The notes under the pieces: generated by a model
What the model saw: only the letters and a program-made list of their open reading frames with translations
What the model was told of the DNA's origin: nothing
The model's database searches: none
Position numbers and translations under genes: made by a program
Part shown: positions 16,073 through 24,583 of the stretch, one piece after another
How the letters are laid out: every line of letters begins with the position of its first letter
How positions within the stretch are numbered: position 1 is the first letter of the stretch
Assembly: GCA_948468465.1 (NCBI GenBank)
Contig: CAOKJJ010000017.1
Location: 1 to 43,850 of the forward strand
From: an uncultured Eubacterium sp.
GTDB lineage: Bacteria; Bacillota_A; Clostridia; Lachnospirales; Lachnospiraceae
DNA: 43,850 nt
Reading direction: 5' to 3'

Positions 16073-16101
16073 TTGCATTTTTATGAATTATGTTTTATAA
16101 T
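16073..16101 (+). promoter_or_regulatory. Promoter of tRNA-Lys
   Basis: TTGCAT (16073-16078) and a perfect TATAAT (16096-16101) with a 17-base spacer, 31 bases before the tRNA. Confidence 0.8.
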
Positions 16102-16132
16102 AGTTCTTGTGTTCAGGGGAACACAAAGAAAT

Positions 16133-16205
16133 GCGCCACTAGCTCAGCTGGCAGAGCACCTGACTCTTAATCAGGGTGTCCAGGGTTCGAACCCCTGGTG
16201 GCGCA
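16133..16205 (+). tRNA. tRNA-Lys (anticodon CUU)
   Basis: A full 73-base cloverleaf: acceptor stem GCGCCAC/GTGGCGC with discriminator A, D arm AGCTCAGCTGGCAGAGC, anticodon stem CCTGA/TCAGG with loop CTCTTAA giving anticodon CTT, and T arm CAGGGTTCGAACCCCTG. CCA is not encoded. It has its own promoter and terminator, so it is a single-gene unit. Confidence 0.96.
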
Positions 16206-16210
16206 TTAAA

Positions 16211-16253
16211 AGTATCGGTTTCAGGTGGAAGACTTGGGGTCGGTGCTTTTTTT
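16211..16253 (+). terminator. Terminator of tRNA-Lys
   Basis: The arms AGTATCGG (16211-16218) and TCGGTGCT (16240-16247) pair with several G-U pairs and are followed by seven T residues. Confidence 0.65.
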
Positions 16254-16503
16254 ATTTCAAATATTTTTTAATATCCAAAAAGGAAGAACGAAATGCGGAG
16301 ATCTTCTTAAATAAATTGGAATGATGATAGGAAAATAACAAAACTTTTCTTTTTAATGAAGATAACATATAGGATTCCCTCCAATCGTAATCCTGGATAT
16401 ACAGGAGTAATTTGTTTATAGTAATGTGATTTTGTCATATGAGAAGTTTATTTTATTATATTATATGAAGACGAAATAACAAATTGACTGTAAAAAGATA
16501 AAA
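16254..16503. other. Intergenic stretch, no gene seen
   Basis: The stretch between the tRNA-Lys terminator and the trmB terminator is AT-rich. It contains only a short hairpin (TCCTG-GATATA-CAGGA near 16393-16408). I see no gene or strong promoter. Confidence 0.5.
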
Positions 16504-16524
16504 GGTCTGTGTTTTACACAGACC
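16504..16524 (-). terminator. Terminator of trmB
   Basis: A perfect 9-bp stem (GGTCTGTGT / ACACAGACC) with a 3-base loop; on the minus strand it is followed by TTTTATCTTTTT. It lies about 80 bases past the trmB stop. Confidence 0.75.
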
Positions 16525-16602
16525 AAAGAATGGAATGTATGTAATGGTATCGCAGAGTTGTCCGGGAATCCGTTAAGTAAATGACATTGGGTGTGAAAAC
16601 AC

Positions 16603-17253
16603 TTATCTGGAAGCAATCAGTTTATGAATAGGATTTCCAAGAGAAGAGAATTTTTCTTCATATTCAGTCATAATATTGGAACGGTTTAAAATAGGGTCGT
16701 GATGCAAATCATAAGTACAAGCATCTATATTCCAGTGAGATACAGCCAGTTCTTCTATGGAAAAATCAAATAAAGGCCGGTTATCTGTTTTAAATTCAAG
16801 TTTACCATCTTTAGCTAATATTTGATGATAAATGGCTAAAAACTGCCTGGAAGTCAGACGTCGCCTTGCATGACGTTTTTTGGGCCAGGGGTCTGAAAAA
16901 TTTAAATAAATTTTGGATATATCATTTTGAGCAAATACATTTGTAAGATTTTCCGCCTCCATGCAAAGCAGTCGAAGATTGGGAGGAACTTGGACGTTTT
17001 CAATTTTTTCTAATTTCTGTATTGCACGATACAGTACGCTTGTATATTTTTCAATTCCAATATAATTGATATTTGTATTTATCTGGGCAAGCTGAAGAAG
17101 AAAGCGGCCTTTTCCCATGCCTATTTCGATATGTAAGGGATTGTTATTTTGAAACAGTTGGTTCCATGCGCCTTTGTGTTGTTCTGGATGATTAATACAA
17201 AACGGGCTGGATGCTATTTTTTCATCTGCAATTGGGATATTTCTTAATCTCAT
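16603..17253 (-). CDS. trmB: tRNA (guanine46-N7)-methyltransferase TrmB
   Basis: TrmB makes m7G46 in the variable loop of tRNAs with S-adenosylmethionine. The 216-residue protein begins MRLRNIPIADEKI, the usual start, and shows the SAM motif HIEIGMGKGRFLLQLA, the YIGIEKYTSVLYRAI strand, and the catalytic region NFSDPWPKKRHARRRLTS. FKTDNRPLFDFSIEEL and TEYEEKFSSLGNPIHKLIA complete the signature. GAAGGAG is 6 bases before the chosen ATG (first base 17253); an ATG five codons upstream overlaps that site. A TATAAT on the minus strand at 17297-17302 with TTGCCA 15 bases further back may be its promoter. Confidence 0.95.
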   Translation of the reverse strand: MRLRNIPIADEKIASSPFCINHPEQHKGAWNQLFQNNNPLHIEIGMGKGRFLLQLAQINTNINYIGIEKYTSVLYRAIQKLEKIENVQVPPNLRLLCMEAENLTNVFAQNDISKIYLNFSDPWPKKRHARRRLTSRQFLAIYHQILAKDGKLEFKTDNRPLFDFSIEELAVSHWNIDACTYDLHHDPILNRSNIMTEYEEKFSSLGNPIHKLIASR

Positions 17254-17338
17254 ATTTATCTCCTTCATTTATGATATAATGCATACATGACAATTTATTA
17301 TACCACTGATAAAGTTATGGCAAAAGTAAAAAAAAGTG

Positions 17339-17367
17339 TTGCTTATCACTTTTATCCACACTATAAT
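17339..17367 (+). promoter_or_regulatory. Promoter of the carboxypeptidase gene, with a DnaA box
   Basis: TTGCTT (17339-17344) and TATAAT (17362-17367) have a 17-base spacer. The spacer contains TTATCCACA at 17352-17360, a perfect match to the consensus DnaA box. DnaA bound there would block RNA polymerase. The sequence match is seen; regulation by DnaA is inferred. Confidence 0.75.
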
Positions 17368-17450
17368 AGGAATATGGGAAATATAACTAATAAAGGGATC
17401 ATCTATGTGAATATCCGCAGTAAAAAAAAATTAAAGAATGGATCGTTAAA

Positions 17451-19064
17451 ATGAAGAAAAAAGAAAAAATATTATGTAAATGGGTTTTTCTATTGATTGT
17501 ATTATTAGCTGTTATGCCTGTTATGAATGTTCAGGCGAAAAAGAATAAAAATTATTGGCCGAAGCTTTCTGATGATATTACAGCTGGAGCAGCTATTTTG
17601 ATGGATGTAGATACAGGCACCATTTTATATAAAAAAAATATAAATGAGAAATTTTATCCTGCAAGTATTACAAAGATATTGACGACACTGATTGCTGTAG
17701 AGAACAGCAAAATGGATGAGGTCGTTACTTTTTCAGAAGATGCTGTTTATAAGACACAGGGCGGATCTGGAATTTGGCGTGATATTGGTGAAGTGATGAC
17801 AATGGAGCAGTGTTTATATGCAGTTATGTTAGAATCTGCGAATGAATGTGCTTATGCCGTAGCGGAACATATTAGCGGTTCCATGCCGAAATTTGTTAAA
17901 TTGATGAATGAAAAAGCAAAAGCTCTGGGATGTAAGTCTTCGAAGTTCATGAATCCACATGGACTTCCGGATGAAAAACATTTAGTGACAGCAAAAGATA
18001 TGGCAATTATCGCAAGAGCTGCTTATGAGAATGAAACATTTCGGGCTATTTGCGGTACAAAACGATATACAATTCCTCCTACGAATAAGCATAGTGAACC
18101 TACTTATATGGTAAATCATCATAAGATGCTGTATCCGAAAGATACGGATGCATACTTGTATGATTATTGTATTGGAGGTAAGACTGGATATACAAATGCA
18201 GCTGGAAACACGCTTGTTACTTATGCTCAAAAAGATGGTATGACATTGTTGGCTGTGATTTTAAATGGAACATCTCCGCAGTACTGGATTGAAACAAGGG
18301 CGCTTTTTGACTATGGTTTTGAAAATTTTAATCTGTGTAATGTATCAGAATATTTTGAAGCAGATGAAAATTATGATGAGGAGAAGTATGACTCCTTGAA
18401 TACAAATGATCCATATGCACAGATTGATCCACAGGCAAGGATTATACTTCCGAAAACCGTTAATTTTAATAAAGCCGAGATGAAAATCAGTTATGAAAAT
18501 CTGCCGGACAATGCATTGGCTCAGTTGAAATATACGTATGGGAAACGCAATATTGGAACAGCAAATATTATTCGTACACATACTTTGATCGATAAAAATG
18601 ATGGAATTGTAAATGATACATCTGGAAATGAACAGGAGCCTGTTTTAAATGATGAGCAAGAGCTAACTGCGGAAACGGAAACAGAACAGAATGAAAGTTC
18701 GAATAGAGAGCCTGAGCAAGACAAAATCGACACAAATGAAAAGAAAGAAAATCCTGGAATTTTGGACAAGATCAAAAATTTTGATATTGCAGGTAAGATC
18801 AGCAATTTTGATATTAGTCAATCGTTTTCTAATATTGTTCAATGGTTTAAAAATTTGAAATTTGAGTTTTCATTAAAGAGTATCATTATCGTAGTCAGTA
18901 TTGTAGCAGTGATTGTGTTAATCATTATTTTAAAGGTATCTTTTGAAAAATCATATGTGATTCGTCAGAAAATAGCGAATTATCGAAATAGAAAGAGGGC
19001 ACAAAAGCAATATATTGTAATCAAAGATTCCCGCAGACAAAGAAGGGGACGAAGGAGGCGTTAA
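17451..19064 (+). CDS. D-alanyl-D-alanine carboxypeptidase (DacF/PBP5 type)
   Basis: This 537-residue low-molecular-weight penicillin-binding protein trims the terminal D-Ala of peptidoglycan pentapeptides outside the membrane. It has a signal peptide (about 1-29, ending VQA), the serine motif SITK at 72-75, SAN at 129-131 and KTGYT from 244, all in the order of peptidase family S11. Beyond the catalytic and PBP5-like beta domain (to about 390) come an acidic Glu/Gln-rich linker, a predicted TM helix (about 477-497) and a very basic tail of about 40 residues. The family usually ends with an amphipathic helix, so the C-terminal TM plus RKRAQKQ..RRQRRGRRRR tail is an extension. Terminator at 19157. 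Confidence 0.92.
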   Translation: MKKKEKILCKWVFLLIVLLAVMPVMNVQAKKNKNYWPKLSDDITAGAAILMDVDTGTILYKKNINEKFYPASITKILTTLIAVENSKMDEVVTFSEDAVYKTQGGSGIWRDIGEVMTMEQCLYAVMLESANECAYAVAEHISGSMPKFVKLMNEKAKALGCKSSKFMNPHGLPDEKHLVTAKDMAIIARAAYENETFRAICGTKRYTIPPTNKHSEPTYMVNHHKMLYPKDTDAYLYDYCIGGKTGYTNAAGNTLVTYAQKDGMTLLAVILNGTSPQYWIETRALFDYGFENFNLCNVSEYFEADENYDEEKYDSLNTNDPYAQIDPQARIILPKTVNFNKAEMKISYENLPDNALAQLKYTYGKRNIGTANIIRTHTLIDKNDGIVNDTSGNEQEPVLNDEQELTAETETEQNESSNREPEQDKIDTNEKKENPGILDKIKNFDIAGKISNFDISQSFSNIVQWFKNLKFEFSLKSIIIVVSIVAVIVLIIILKVSFEKSYVIRQKIANYRNRKRAQKQYIVIKDSRRQRRGRRRR

Positions 19065-19156
19065 AGCTGGAAATTTGATACACCAGTGCAGAATCCCAAT
19101 AAAAGGAAAAATTATATTAAGACAATATAAATACTAAAATATATGGCTTTAATAAT

Positions 19157-19194
19157 AAAAACGACAATTATTTAATAGAAATATTGTCGTTTTT
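19157..19194. terminator. Bidirectional terminator
   Basis: A perfect 12-bp stem (AAAAACGACAAT at 19157-19168, ATTGTCGTTTTT at 19183-19194) has T runs on both strands. It serves the carboxypeptidase gene and probably the converging ArgR-like gene. Confidence 0.85.
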
Positions 19195-19244
19195 ATCGTT
19201 CAAGACATAATTTAAAATTAATTAAATTTTTACACAACAATCAT

Positions 19245-19784
19245 TCAAAGGGACAGATTTGTGTCGCTTTCAACGTTTATTTTAATATATTCAGAAAAAA
19301 AGTTCGTTAATTTTTCCGGACTTTCTGTGTAGATTAAAATACCGGAATCTGTTTCAGTCAAAGTAACATAGAGATTTTGCAGGTCAGGCGTGGATTTTAT
19401 AAGGTGCAGGACATGTTCACGTTTCCAGTATTCTGTCTTAATTAATATAGGCGTACAGCTTTGTAAATTAACAAGACTGGAAGAGCGCAGTAAAAGAGAA
19501 AGTTCCTGTTCTGCTTTGTATTCTTCGACTGTTTTATTAATAATAAAATAGCCGTTCTCATCACGGGGAATATTTAGCGCATTTACTGCCCGCTGTACCT
19601 GTTTTGTCAGGCCAGGAGAAGCTGGATGCAGAGATTCAAAGTAGATCATAAAATCTGATGCCTGCTTAAAATGATGGTTTTCGCCATATTCTTCAAATTC
19701 CCGTGTTAATATTCGTTTGATCGTTTGTTCACACGATTTTCTGGATGGATTTTTATGTTTAGTACTTAAATATGAAGATGGCAT
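19245..19784 (-). CDS. Putative ArgR-like regulator
   Basis: This 179-residue protein is not clearly assigned. The first half is basic and contains SPGLTKQVQRAVNALNIPRD followed by ENGYFIINK, reminiscent of the winged helix of arginine repressors (TQATVSRD..L.I....GYY). The second half (PILIKTEYWKREHVLHLIKS, then LYVTLTETDSGILIYTESPE) has the spacing of the ArgR oligomerisation domain, but the arginine-contacting GDD-type motif is not preserved (TETDSG instead). It may sense another ligand or none. It stands alone on the minus strand. Family assignment is an inference from weak similarity. Confidence 0.45.
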   Translation of the reverse strand: MPSSYLSTKHKNPSRKSCEQTIKRILTREFEEYGENHHFKQASDFMIYFESLHPASPGLTKQVQRAVNALNIPRDENGYFIINKTVEEYKAEQELSLLLRSSSLVNLQSCTPILIKTEYWKREHVLHLIKSTPDLQNLYVTLTETDSGILIYTESPEKLTNFFSEYIKINVESDTNLSL

Positions 19785-19926
19785 AGGATGAGCGTCCTTT
19801 CATTCATAAAAATTTCATAACAAATGTAACAGTGCCCTGCAACATAGCTGTTTCATATATAATAGTAAATTATATAGTATTATGCAAGACTTTTTATTGT
19901 TACGAAACAATTCAGATCATTTGCTG

Positions 19927-19957
19927 GTAACAGTTCAAGGGTTATCTGAACTGTTAT
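19927..19957. repeat. CAGTTC palindromic repeat, copy B
   Basis: The arms GTAACAGTTCA (19927-19937) and TGAACTGTTAT (19947-19957) with centre AGGGTTATC. It matches the reverse complement of the copy at 31107-31137 in 30 of 31 positions. A further degenerate half (AACAATTCAGATCA) lies just to its left. Confidence 0.85.
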
Positions 19958-19998
19958 CATAATATAGTTTACAAAAATTAATCTAAGAGTTATTTTAT

Positions 19999-20028
19999 TT
20001 GACAGAGCTGTATGAATAGGAATATAAT
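19999..20028 (+). promoter_or_regulatory. Promoter of the AbiE-type operon
   Basis: A perfect TTGACA (19999-20004) and a perfect TATAAT (20023-20028) separated by 18 bases, 44 bases before the antitoxin start. It is the closest match to the sigma-A consensus that I found in the window. The spacer contains AGCTGTATGAATAGG, related to the repeat at 6256. Confidence 0.8.
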
Positions 20029-20071
20029 GTAAGCAAATACTCAAATTATATTTATGGAGCGGAAAAATAAT

Positions 20072-20704
20072 ATGAGTGATCAAAAAATGACCAGGCAGGA
20101 AAAGCGGGAGATGCAGACGGAACAAATTCATGCTCTGCTGGAACAAAATGGCGGTGTTGTAAAGACATCACAGCTTAATGCTCTTGGAATGGATTACCGT
20201 CGGATACAGACTTTTGTTGATGAAGGTGTTCTGGAAAGAGTAAAAAATGGATATTATTCGATGAATTATCATATGAAACGGGAAGAAGATCTGATGATTA
20301 CCATGTTTTCTGATTGTGTTTTGACAATGGAAAGTGCATTGTACTGCCATCATTATTTAAAAAACCGTCCTTTTAAATGGACAATTGCAGTCGATAAAAA
20401 TACTTCAAAATCAAGGTTTAAAACGGATTATCCATTAGTGCAGCCATATTATACGGAACCGGAGATACTTAAGATGGGGACGGTTAAAATGGCTCTTGGG
20501 AGCGGTGAAATGTCCGTATATTGTAAGGAACGGTTAATTTGTGATATTTTAAAATATGAAAATCGTATGGAACGTGATGATTTACAGCAGGCCCTTCGGG
20601 CTTTTATAGCAGATAAGGATAGAGATATTGCGAAACTGCTGGAGTATGCGAAAGAAAGAAAGGTATTATCAAAAGTAAGAAATCAGGTAGGAGTGTGGTT
20701 ATGA
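20072..20704 (+). CDS. AbiEi-like type IV antitoxin/regulator
   Basis: This 210-residue protein begins with a winged-helix region (about 10-65; QIHALLEQNGGVVKTSQLNA, then RRIQTFVDEGVLERVKNGYY) that matches the AbiEi antitoxin N-terminus. The following part (CVLTMESALYCHHYL, YCKERLICDILKYENRMERD) is the usual AbiEi body that counters the partner toxin without binding it. Such antitoxins usually repress their own promoter. I chose ATG 20072 because GGAG at 20056-20059 lies upstream; the in-frame ATG at 20054 has no site. Its stop overlaps the start of the next gene (ATGA). Confidence 0.8.
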   Translation: MSDQKMTRQEKREMQTEQIHALLEQNGGVVKTSQLNALGMDYRRIQTFVDEGVLERVKNGYYSMNYHMKREEDLMITMFSDCVLTMESALYCHHYLKNRPFKWTIAVDKNTSKSRFKTDYPLVQPYYTEPEILKMGTVKMALGSGEMSVYCKERLICDILKYENRMERDDLQQALRAFIADKDRDIAKLLEYAKERKVLSKVRNQVGVWL

Positions 20705-21585
20705 TGAGTAATCAGCTGTTGAATGATAAGTTTATCAGGCAGCGCAGCGAAGAACTTCAGATTCCATACGAAAATCTGTTCGCTGCTTCTGTGTTAGAGG
20801 AGATTGTACAAAAGATTGCTCAATCCAAATATGCAAAAAATTTCTGGATGAAAAACAGTGAACATTTAAAACTGGATAATTACAGGATTAAAATAGATCT
20901 TAACTTGAATTTTTATATTAAGGAGACAGAAGATTTTCATTATAAAAAAAGCGAAATAGGTAATTTCTTTGCGGAAATTTTCCGAAATTATAAAAGAGAA
21001 GCTATTCATTGGAATTATCATATAACAATGGATGGCGGAGTTATATTTATTGATATAATAGCGACATTTAGTTTATGGAAGATACCTGTAAAAATAAAGC
21101 TGGAACGGGTAGCGCAGGAACATCTCATTCCATATGTCAGGGATATTCAGTTATTTTCAAATAATCATCGTAACGTACAAATATATTGTTTTCCAAGTGA
21201 GTATGTAATTACAGAAAAATTTCTGGAAATATTGGATAAACTGGAATTAATTAATGATATGTCGTGTTATCTGGATATTTATGAAATATTAAAAAGAGAT
21301 GTATTATCCGGCAGAAAAGTGTGGGAGCTTTTGTCAGAGGGATGTACGCAGCATGGAATTGCGGTGGAGGAAAAAAGATTAGCTATGCTGTCATCTTATC
21401 GGACAAGCAGTTATATGGAAAAGAAATGGAAAGCATTTTTACGGCGCAAAAATAGAAAACAGCCAGGCTGGAAGGATATGATGGATATGATGGAGCGTTT
21501 TTTTGGAATTATTTGGGAACATATGTGCAGGAACGTCGTATATTTAGGTGATTGGATGCCGGAGTTAGGCAGATGCATTGACTGA
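20701..21585 (+). CDS. AbiEii-like toxin, divergent nucleotidyltransferase
   Basis: This 294-residue protein occupies the toxin position of a type IV toxin-antitoxin pair. The C-terminal part (EKKWKAFLRRKNRKQPGWKD then MMERFFGIIW) looks like the AbiEii C-terminus, and the N-terminus (NDKFIRQRSEELQIPYENLF) also fits. The nucleotidyltransferase core is unusual: where the family has GGTAL and RxSxDID, this protein has NSEHLKLDNYRIKIDLNLNF, so metal-binding residues are partly missing. It could be inactive or have changed activity. ATG 20701 overlaps the antitoxin stop (ATGA) and follows AGGTAGGAG. Confidence is higher for the pairing than for toxin activity. Confidence 0.65.
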   Translation: MMSNQLLNDKFIRQRSEELQIPYENLFAASVLEEIVQKIAQSKYAKNFWMKNSEHLKLDNYRIKIDLNLNFYIKETEDFHYKKSEIGNFFAEIFRNYKREAIHWNYHITMDGGVIFIDIIATFSLWKIPVKIKLERVAQEHLIPYVRDIQLFSNNHRNVQIYCFPSEYVITEKFLEILDKLELINDMSCYLDIYEILKRDVLSGRKVWELLSEGCTQHGIAVEEKRLAMLSSYRTSSYMEKKWKAFLRRKNRKQPGWKDMMDMMERFFGIIWEHMCRNVVYLGDWMPELGRCID

Positions 21586-21614
21586 AAAATTAAAATGAAT
21601 ATAAAAGGGGAGAT

Positions 21615-23102
21615 ATGGATAAACAAACATTTGAATACAAACAATATGATAATCTGTATGAACGGCTGGCGGCTTATGGAAAGACCGATTATTATCCGTT
21701 TCATATGCCGGGACATAAGCGTGCGCAGTTAAATTTTGCAAATCCATATCAGATTGATGTGACAGAAATTGAAGGGTTTGATCATCTGTATGATGCTGAA
21801 AATATTTTGCTTGAATCACAAAAACGTCTGCAAAACATGTATCAGAGCAAAAAATCGTATTATCTTGTGAATGGAAGTACAGGAGGGATATTAAGTGCGG
21901 TAGGTGCATCCATAAAATCAGGGGATGAGGTCATTATTGCAAGAAATTGTCATAAATCAGTATACAATGCAATAAAATTATTTCAATTGAAGGCACATTA
22001 TATTTATCCGCAGTTTATGGAATGTGGAATTTTGGGGAAAATAGTTCCAGAACAATTAGAAGAGATGATGAAAAAAAATCCGAATGTCAAATTGGTCGTT
22101 ATTACATCTCCTACCTATGATGGTGTTGTGTCTGATATTCAAAGAATAGCGGATATTACACATAAATATGACGCAATATTGATTGTTGATGAAGCGCATG
22201 GTGCGCATTTTTCTCTGAGCAGTTATTTTCCGGAATCTTCGATTCATCAGGGTGCAGATCTTGTGATTCACAGTTTGCATAAGACTTTGCCGAGTTTTAC
22301 TCAGACAGCTGCTTTGCATGTCGCGAGCGACAGAACAGACTGCAGAAAGCTGGAAGAAATGCTTGAAATATTTCAAAGCAGTTCGCCGTCTTATGTGCTG
22401 ATGGCTGGGATTGACCGTTGCATTAGAATTATGGAAAGATCGGGGAAGCAGTTGTTTGACAGTTACCAGGAAAAGTTACTTCAGTTTTACAAGTCCTGTG
22501 CAAATCTGAGACATCTGAGAGTGATGACAGAAAATGATTATAAAGCGTATGATGTTCCGGCTGTAGATCATGGGAAAATATTGATTCAAACACGTCATAA
22601 GCATATCAATGGAGTAAAACTATATCATTTATTATTGGAAAAATATCATTTACAGATGGAAATGAATTCTGCTCAGTATGTATTGGCAATGACAAGCATT
22701 ATGGATACGCAGGAAGGATTTGACCGTTTATTTTGGGCGCTGTTGGAGATTGACCGTGATTTGGAATTGATGACTGATAAAACGAAGGAATCGAAAGAAG
22801 AAAATGAAACAAATGAGTTGAGTGAATTTCTAAAGGAAATTTATGCAATACGGGAAAAAGTTATGGAAATTTCTGATGTGGAACACTATAATATAGAAGA
22901 AACAGTTCTTAGTTCGTCTACAGGCAAAATATGTGCAGAATATGTTTACCTATATCCGCCGGGAATTCCTATGATTGTTCCTGGAGAAAAAATATCGGAT
23001 CCATTCATTCATGTTATAGAGGAATGCCGGGAGCTTGGACTGCATATAAAAGGAATGAAAGACAGATGCTGTCGGAAAATTCTTACTGTTGAAAAAGATT
23101 AG
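21615..23102 (+). CDS. Orn/Lys/Arg decarboxylase-family protein (YaaO-like)
   Basis: This 495-residue PLP-dependent fold-type I enzyme has the family N-terminus YYPFHMPGHKRAQLN, the cofactor-binding NGSTGGILSAV, IVDEAHGAHFS with the Asp that holds the pyridine nitrogen, and SLHKTLPSFTQTA, whose Lys forms the Schiff base. The C-terminal domain (YVYLYPPGIPMIVPGEKIS) is also typical. The reaction should be decarboxylation of a basic amino acid to a polyamine precursor; which one cannot be told. In Bacillus, yaaO heads the tmk-yaaQ-yaaR-holB cluster; here yaaR follows directly. AAGGGG lies just upstream of the ATG. Confidence 0.9.
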   Translation: MDKQTFEYKQYDNLYERLAAYGKTDYYPFHMPGHKRAQLNFANPYQIDVTEIEGFDHLYDAENILLESQKRLQNMYQSKKSYYLVNGSTGGILSAVGASIKSGDEVIIARNCHKSVYNAIKLFQLKAHYIYPQFMECGILGKIVPEQLEEMMKKNPNVKLVVITSPTYDGVVSDIQRIADITHKYDAILIVDEAHGAHFSLSSYFPESSIHQGADLVIHSLHKTLPSFTQTAALHVASDRTDCRKLEEMLEIFQSSSPSYVLMAGIDRCIRIMERSGKQLFDSYQEKLLQFYKSCANLRHLRVMTENDYKAYDVPAVDHGKILIQTRHKHINGVKLYHLLLEKYHLQMEMNSAQYVLAMTSIMDTQEGFDRLFWALLEIDRDLELMTDKTKESKEENETNELSEFLKEIYAIREKVMEISDVEHYNIEETVLSSSTGKICAEYVYLYPPGIPMIVPGEKISDPFIHVIEECRELGLHIKGMKDRCCRKILTVEKD

Positions 23103-23127
23103 TGTTTAGGAAGTAGCAGGGCAGATT

Positions 23128-23568
23128 ATGGATATAAAAGTAAATCAGGCGTCGGCAGTGATACCGATGGAAGGAACCGCACCGACAGAAAGTGCGGGAG
23201 ATGGGTTTAAATTTGCATTGACGAGCGCGATTGAAGATGCGGATCTTCAGCAGCAAATTGAGGCAATGCTGAAAGATATCACAAAACAGGGAGAATTGAT
23301 CGCCCGGCATATGGATATCAGAGATATGAAAAAATATCGGGGACAGATCAAAGAATTTTTAAATGAAATTGTCAATCGTTCCCATAAGTTTTCCAGAGAA
23401 AATTTTCTTGACCGTAAAGGCAGACATCGTGTTTATGGAATTATTCGCCTTGTGGACAGCAATCTGGATGAGCTTGCACAGGAATTATGCGAAGAAGAAA
23501 AAGACCATATCAAAATATTGAGTAAAATAGGTGAGATTACCGGGCTGTTACTGGATATTTTTACATGA
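23128..23568 (+). CDS. yaaR: YaaR family protein (DUF327)
   Basis: This 146-residue mostly helical protein has the DUF327 pattern: a disordered N-terminus, then [28 protein letters not shown]-like helix, [20 protein letters not shown] and [19 protein letters not shown]. YaaR is conserved next to holB and of unknown function; it is also called flagellar-associated by weak evidence. It overlaps the following frame by four bases (ATGA at 23565), though holB probably starts further down. The ribosome binding site is weak. Confidence 0.85.
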   Translation: MDIKVNQASAVIPMEGTAPTESAGDGFKFALTSAIEDADLQQQIEAMLKDITKQGELIARHMDIRDMKKYRGQIKEFLNEIVNRSHKFSRENFLDRKGRHRVYGIIRLVDSNLDELAQELCEEEKDHIKILSKIGEITGLLLDIFT

Positions 23569-23588
23569 AAAGCGGAAGGGGTGTTGTT

Positions 23589-24578
23589 ATGGCTGGTTTT
23601 AAAGACATCATAGGACATGAACAGATCATAGAGCATTTTCAGAATGCAATAAAGCTGGACAAAGTATCGCATGCATATATTTTAAATGGCCCTGATCTGG
23701 CAGGAAAGAAAATGCTGGCAGAAGCTTTTGCAATGGCTCTTCAGTGTGAAAAAAAAGGAACAGAAGGCTGTATGGAGTGTCATTCCTGTAAACAGGCGAT
23801 AAGCCATAATCAGCCGGATATTCGGTATGTGACTCATGAAAAACCAAATACGATATCTGTAGATGATATTCGCAGACAGGTGAATCAGGATATTGTAATC
23901 AAACCGTATGCAAATCCATATAAAATATATATTGTGGATGAAGCTGAAAAGATGAATCCGCAGGCACAGAATGCTTTATTAAAAACGATAGAGGAACCAC
24001 CGGCTTATGCGGTGATAATGCTTTTAACGATAAACGCGGATCTGTTTCTTCCAACTATTTTATCACGCTGTATCTGTTTGAATCTCAAGCCTGTAGCAAA
24101 TGAAAAGATCCGAGGTTATTTAATGCAGCGTATGCAGGTGCCGGATTATCAGGCGGATGTTTGTGTGGCTTTTGCACAGGGAAATGTCGGAAAAGCTGTG
24201 AAACTGGCAAGTTCTGAAGATTTTCAGGAACTAAAAGATTCCGCTGTACAGCTGATGAAACGAATCAAAGATATTGACGTATATGAAATGGGAGAAGCTG
24301 TGAAGCAAATCAGTGAATATAAAATGTCTATCAATGATTATTTTGATATTATGATGGTGTGGTATCGGGATGTATTGATGTATAAAGCAACCATGGACAT
24401 TAATGGATTGGTTTTTAAAGAACAGGTTTATGATATTAAAAAACAGGCAAGCAAAAGTTCTTATCACGGAATACAGGAAGTGTTAAGTGCTTTGGAAAGA
24501 GCGAAAATAAGATTAAATGCAAATGTTAATTTTGATATTGTAATTGAACTATTATTGCTGACAATGAAGGAGAATTAA
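23589..24578 (+). CDS. holB: DNA polymerase III delta-prime subunit
   Basis: Delta-prime is the stator of the clamp loader that places the sliding clamp on DNA. The 329-residue AAA+ protein begins FKDIIGHEQIIEHFQNAI, has a degenerate P-loop (GPDLAGKK, 34-41), four cysteines of the zinc site (residues 53, 61, 64, 67), and VDEAEKMNPQAQNALLKTIE, the degenerate Walker B with the family SRC motif (ILSRC) near 155. These degeneracies are normal for delta-prime. I chose ATG 23589, which follows AAGGGG with good spacing; ATG 23565 overlapping the yaaR stop has no site. ricT follows after 5 bases. Confidence 0.94.
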   Translation: MAGFKDIIGHEQIIEHFQNAIKLDKVSHAYILNGPDLAGKKMLAEAFAMALQCEKKGTEGCMECHSCKQAISHNQPDIRYVTHEKPNTISVDDIRRQVNQDIVIKPYANPYKIYIVDEAEKMNPQAQNALLKTIEEPPAYAVIMLLTINADLFLPTILSRCICLNLKPVANEKIRGYLMQRMQVPDYQADVCVAFAQGNVGKAVKLASSEDFQELKDSAVQLMKRIKDIDVYEMGEAVKQISEYKMSINDYFDIMMVWYRDVLMYKATMDINGLVFKEQVYDIKKQASKSSYHGIQEVLSALERAKIRLNANVNFDIVIELLLLTMKEN

Positions 24579-24583
24579 TTTAT

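Noticed and set aside
16073..16324. Open frame on the plus strand across tRNA-Lys, reading APLAQLAEHLTLNQGVQ
   Set aside because: It is the translation of the tRNA itself and its flanks, a common false ORF.
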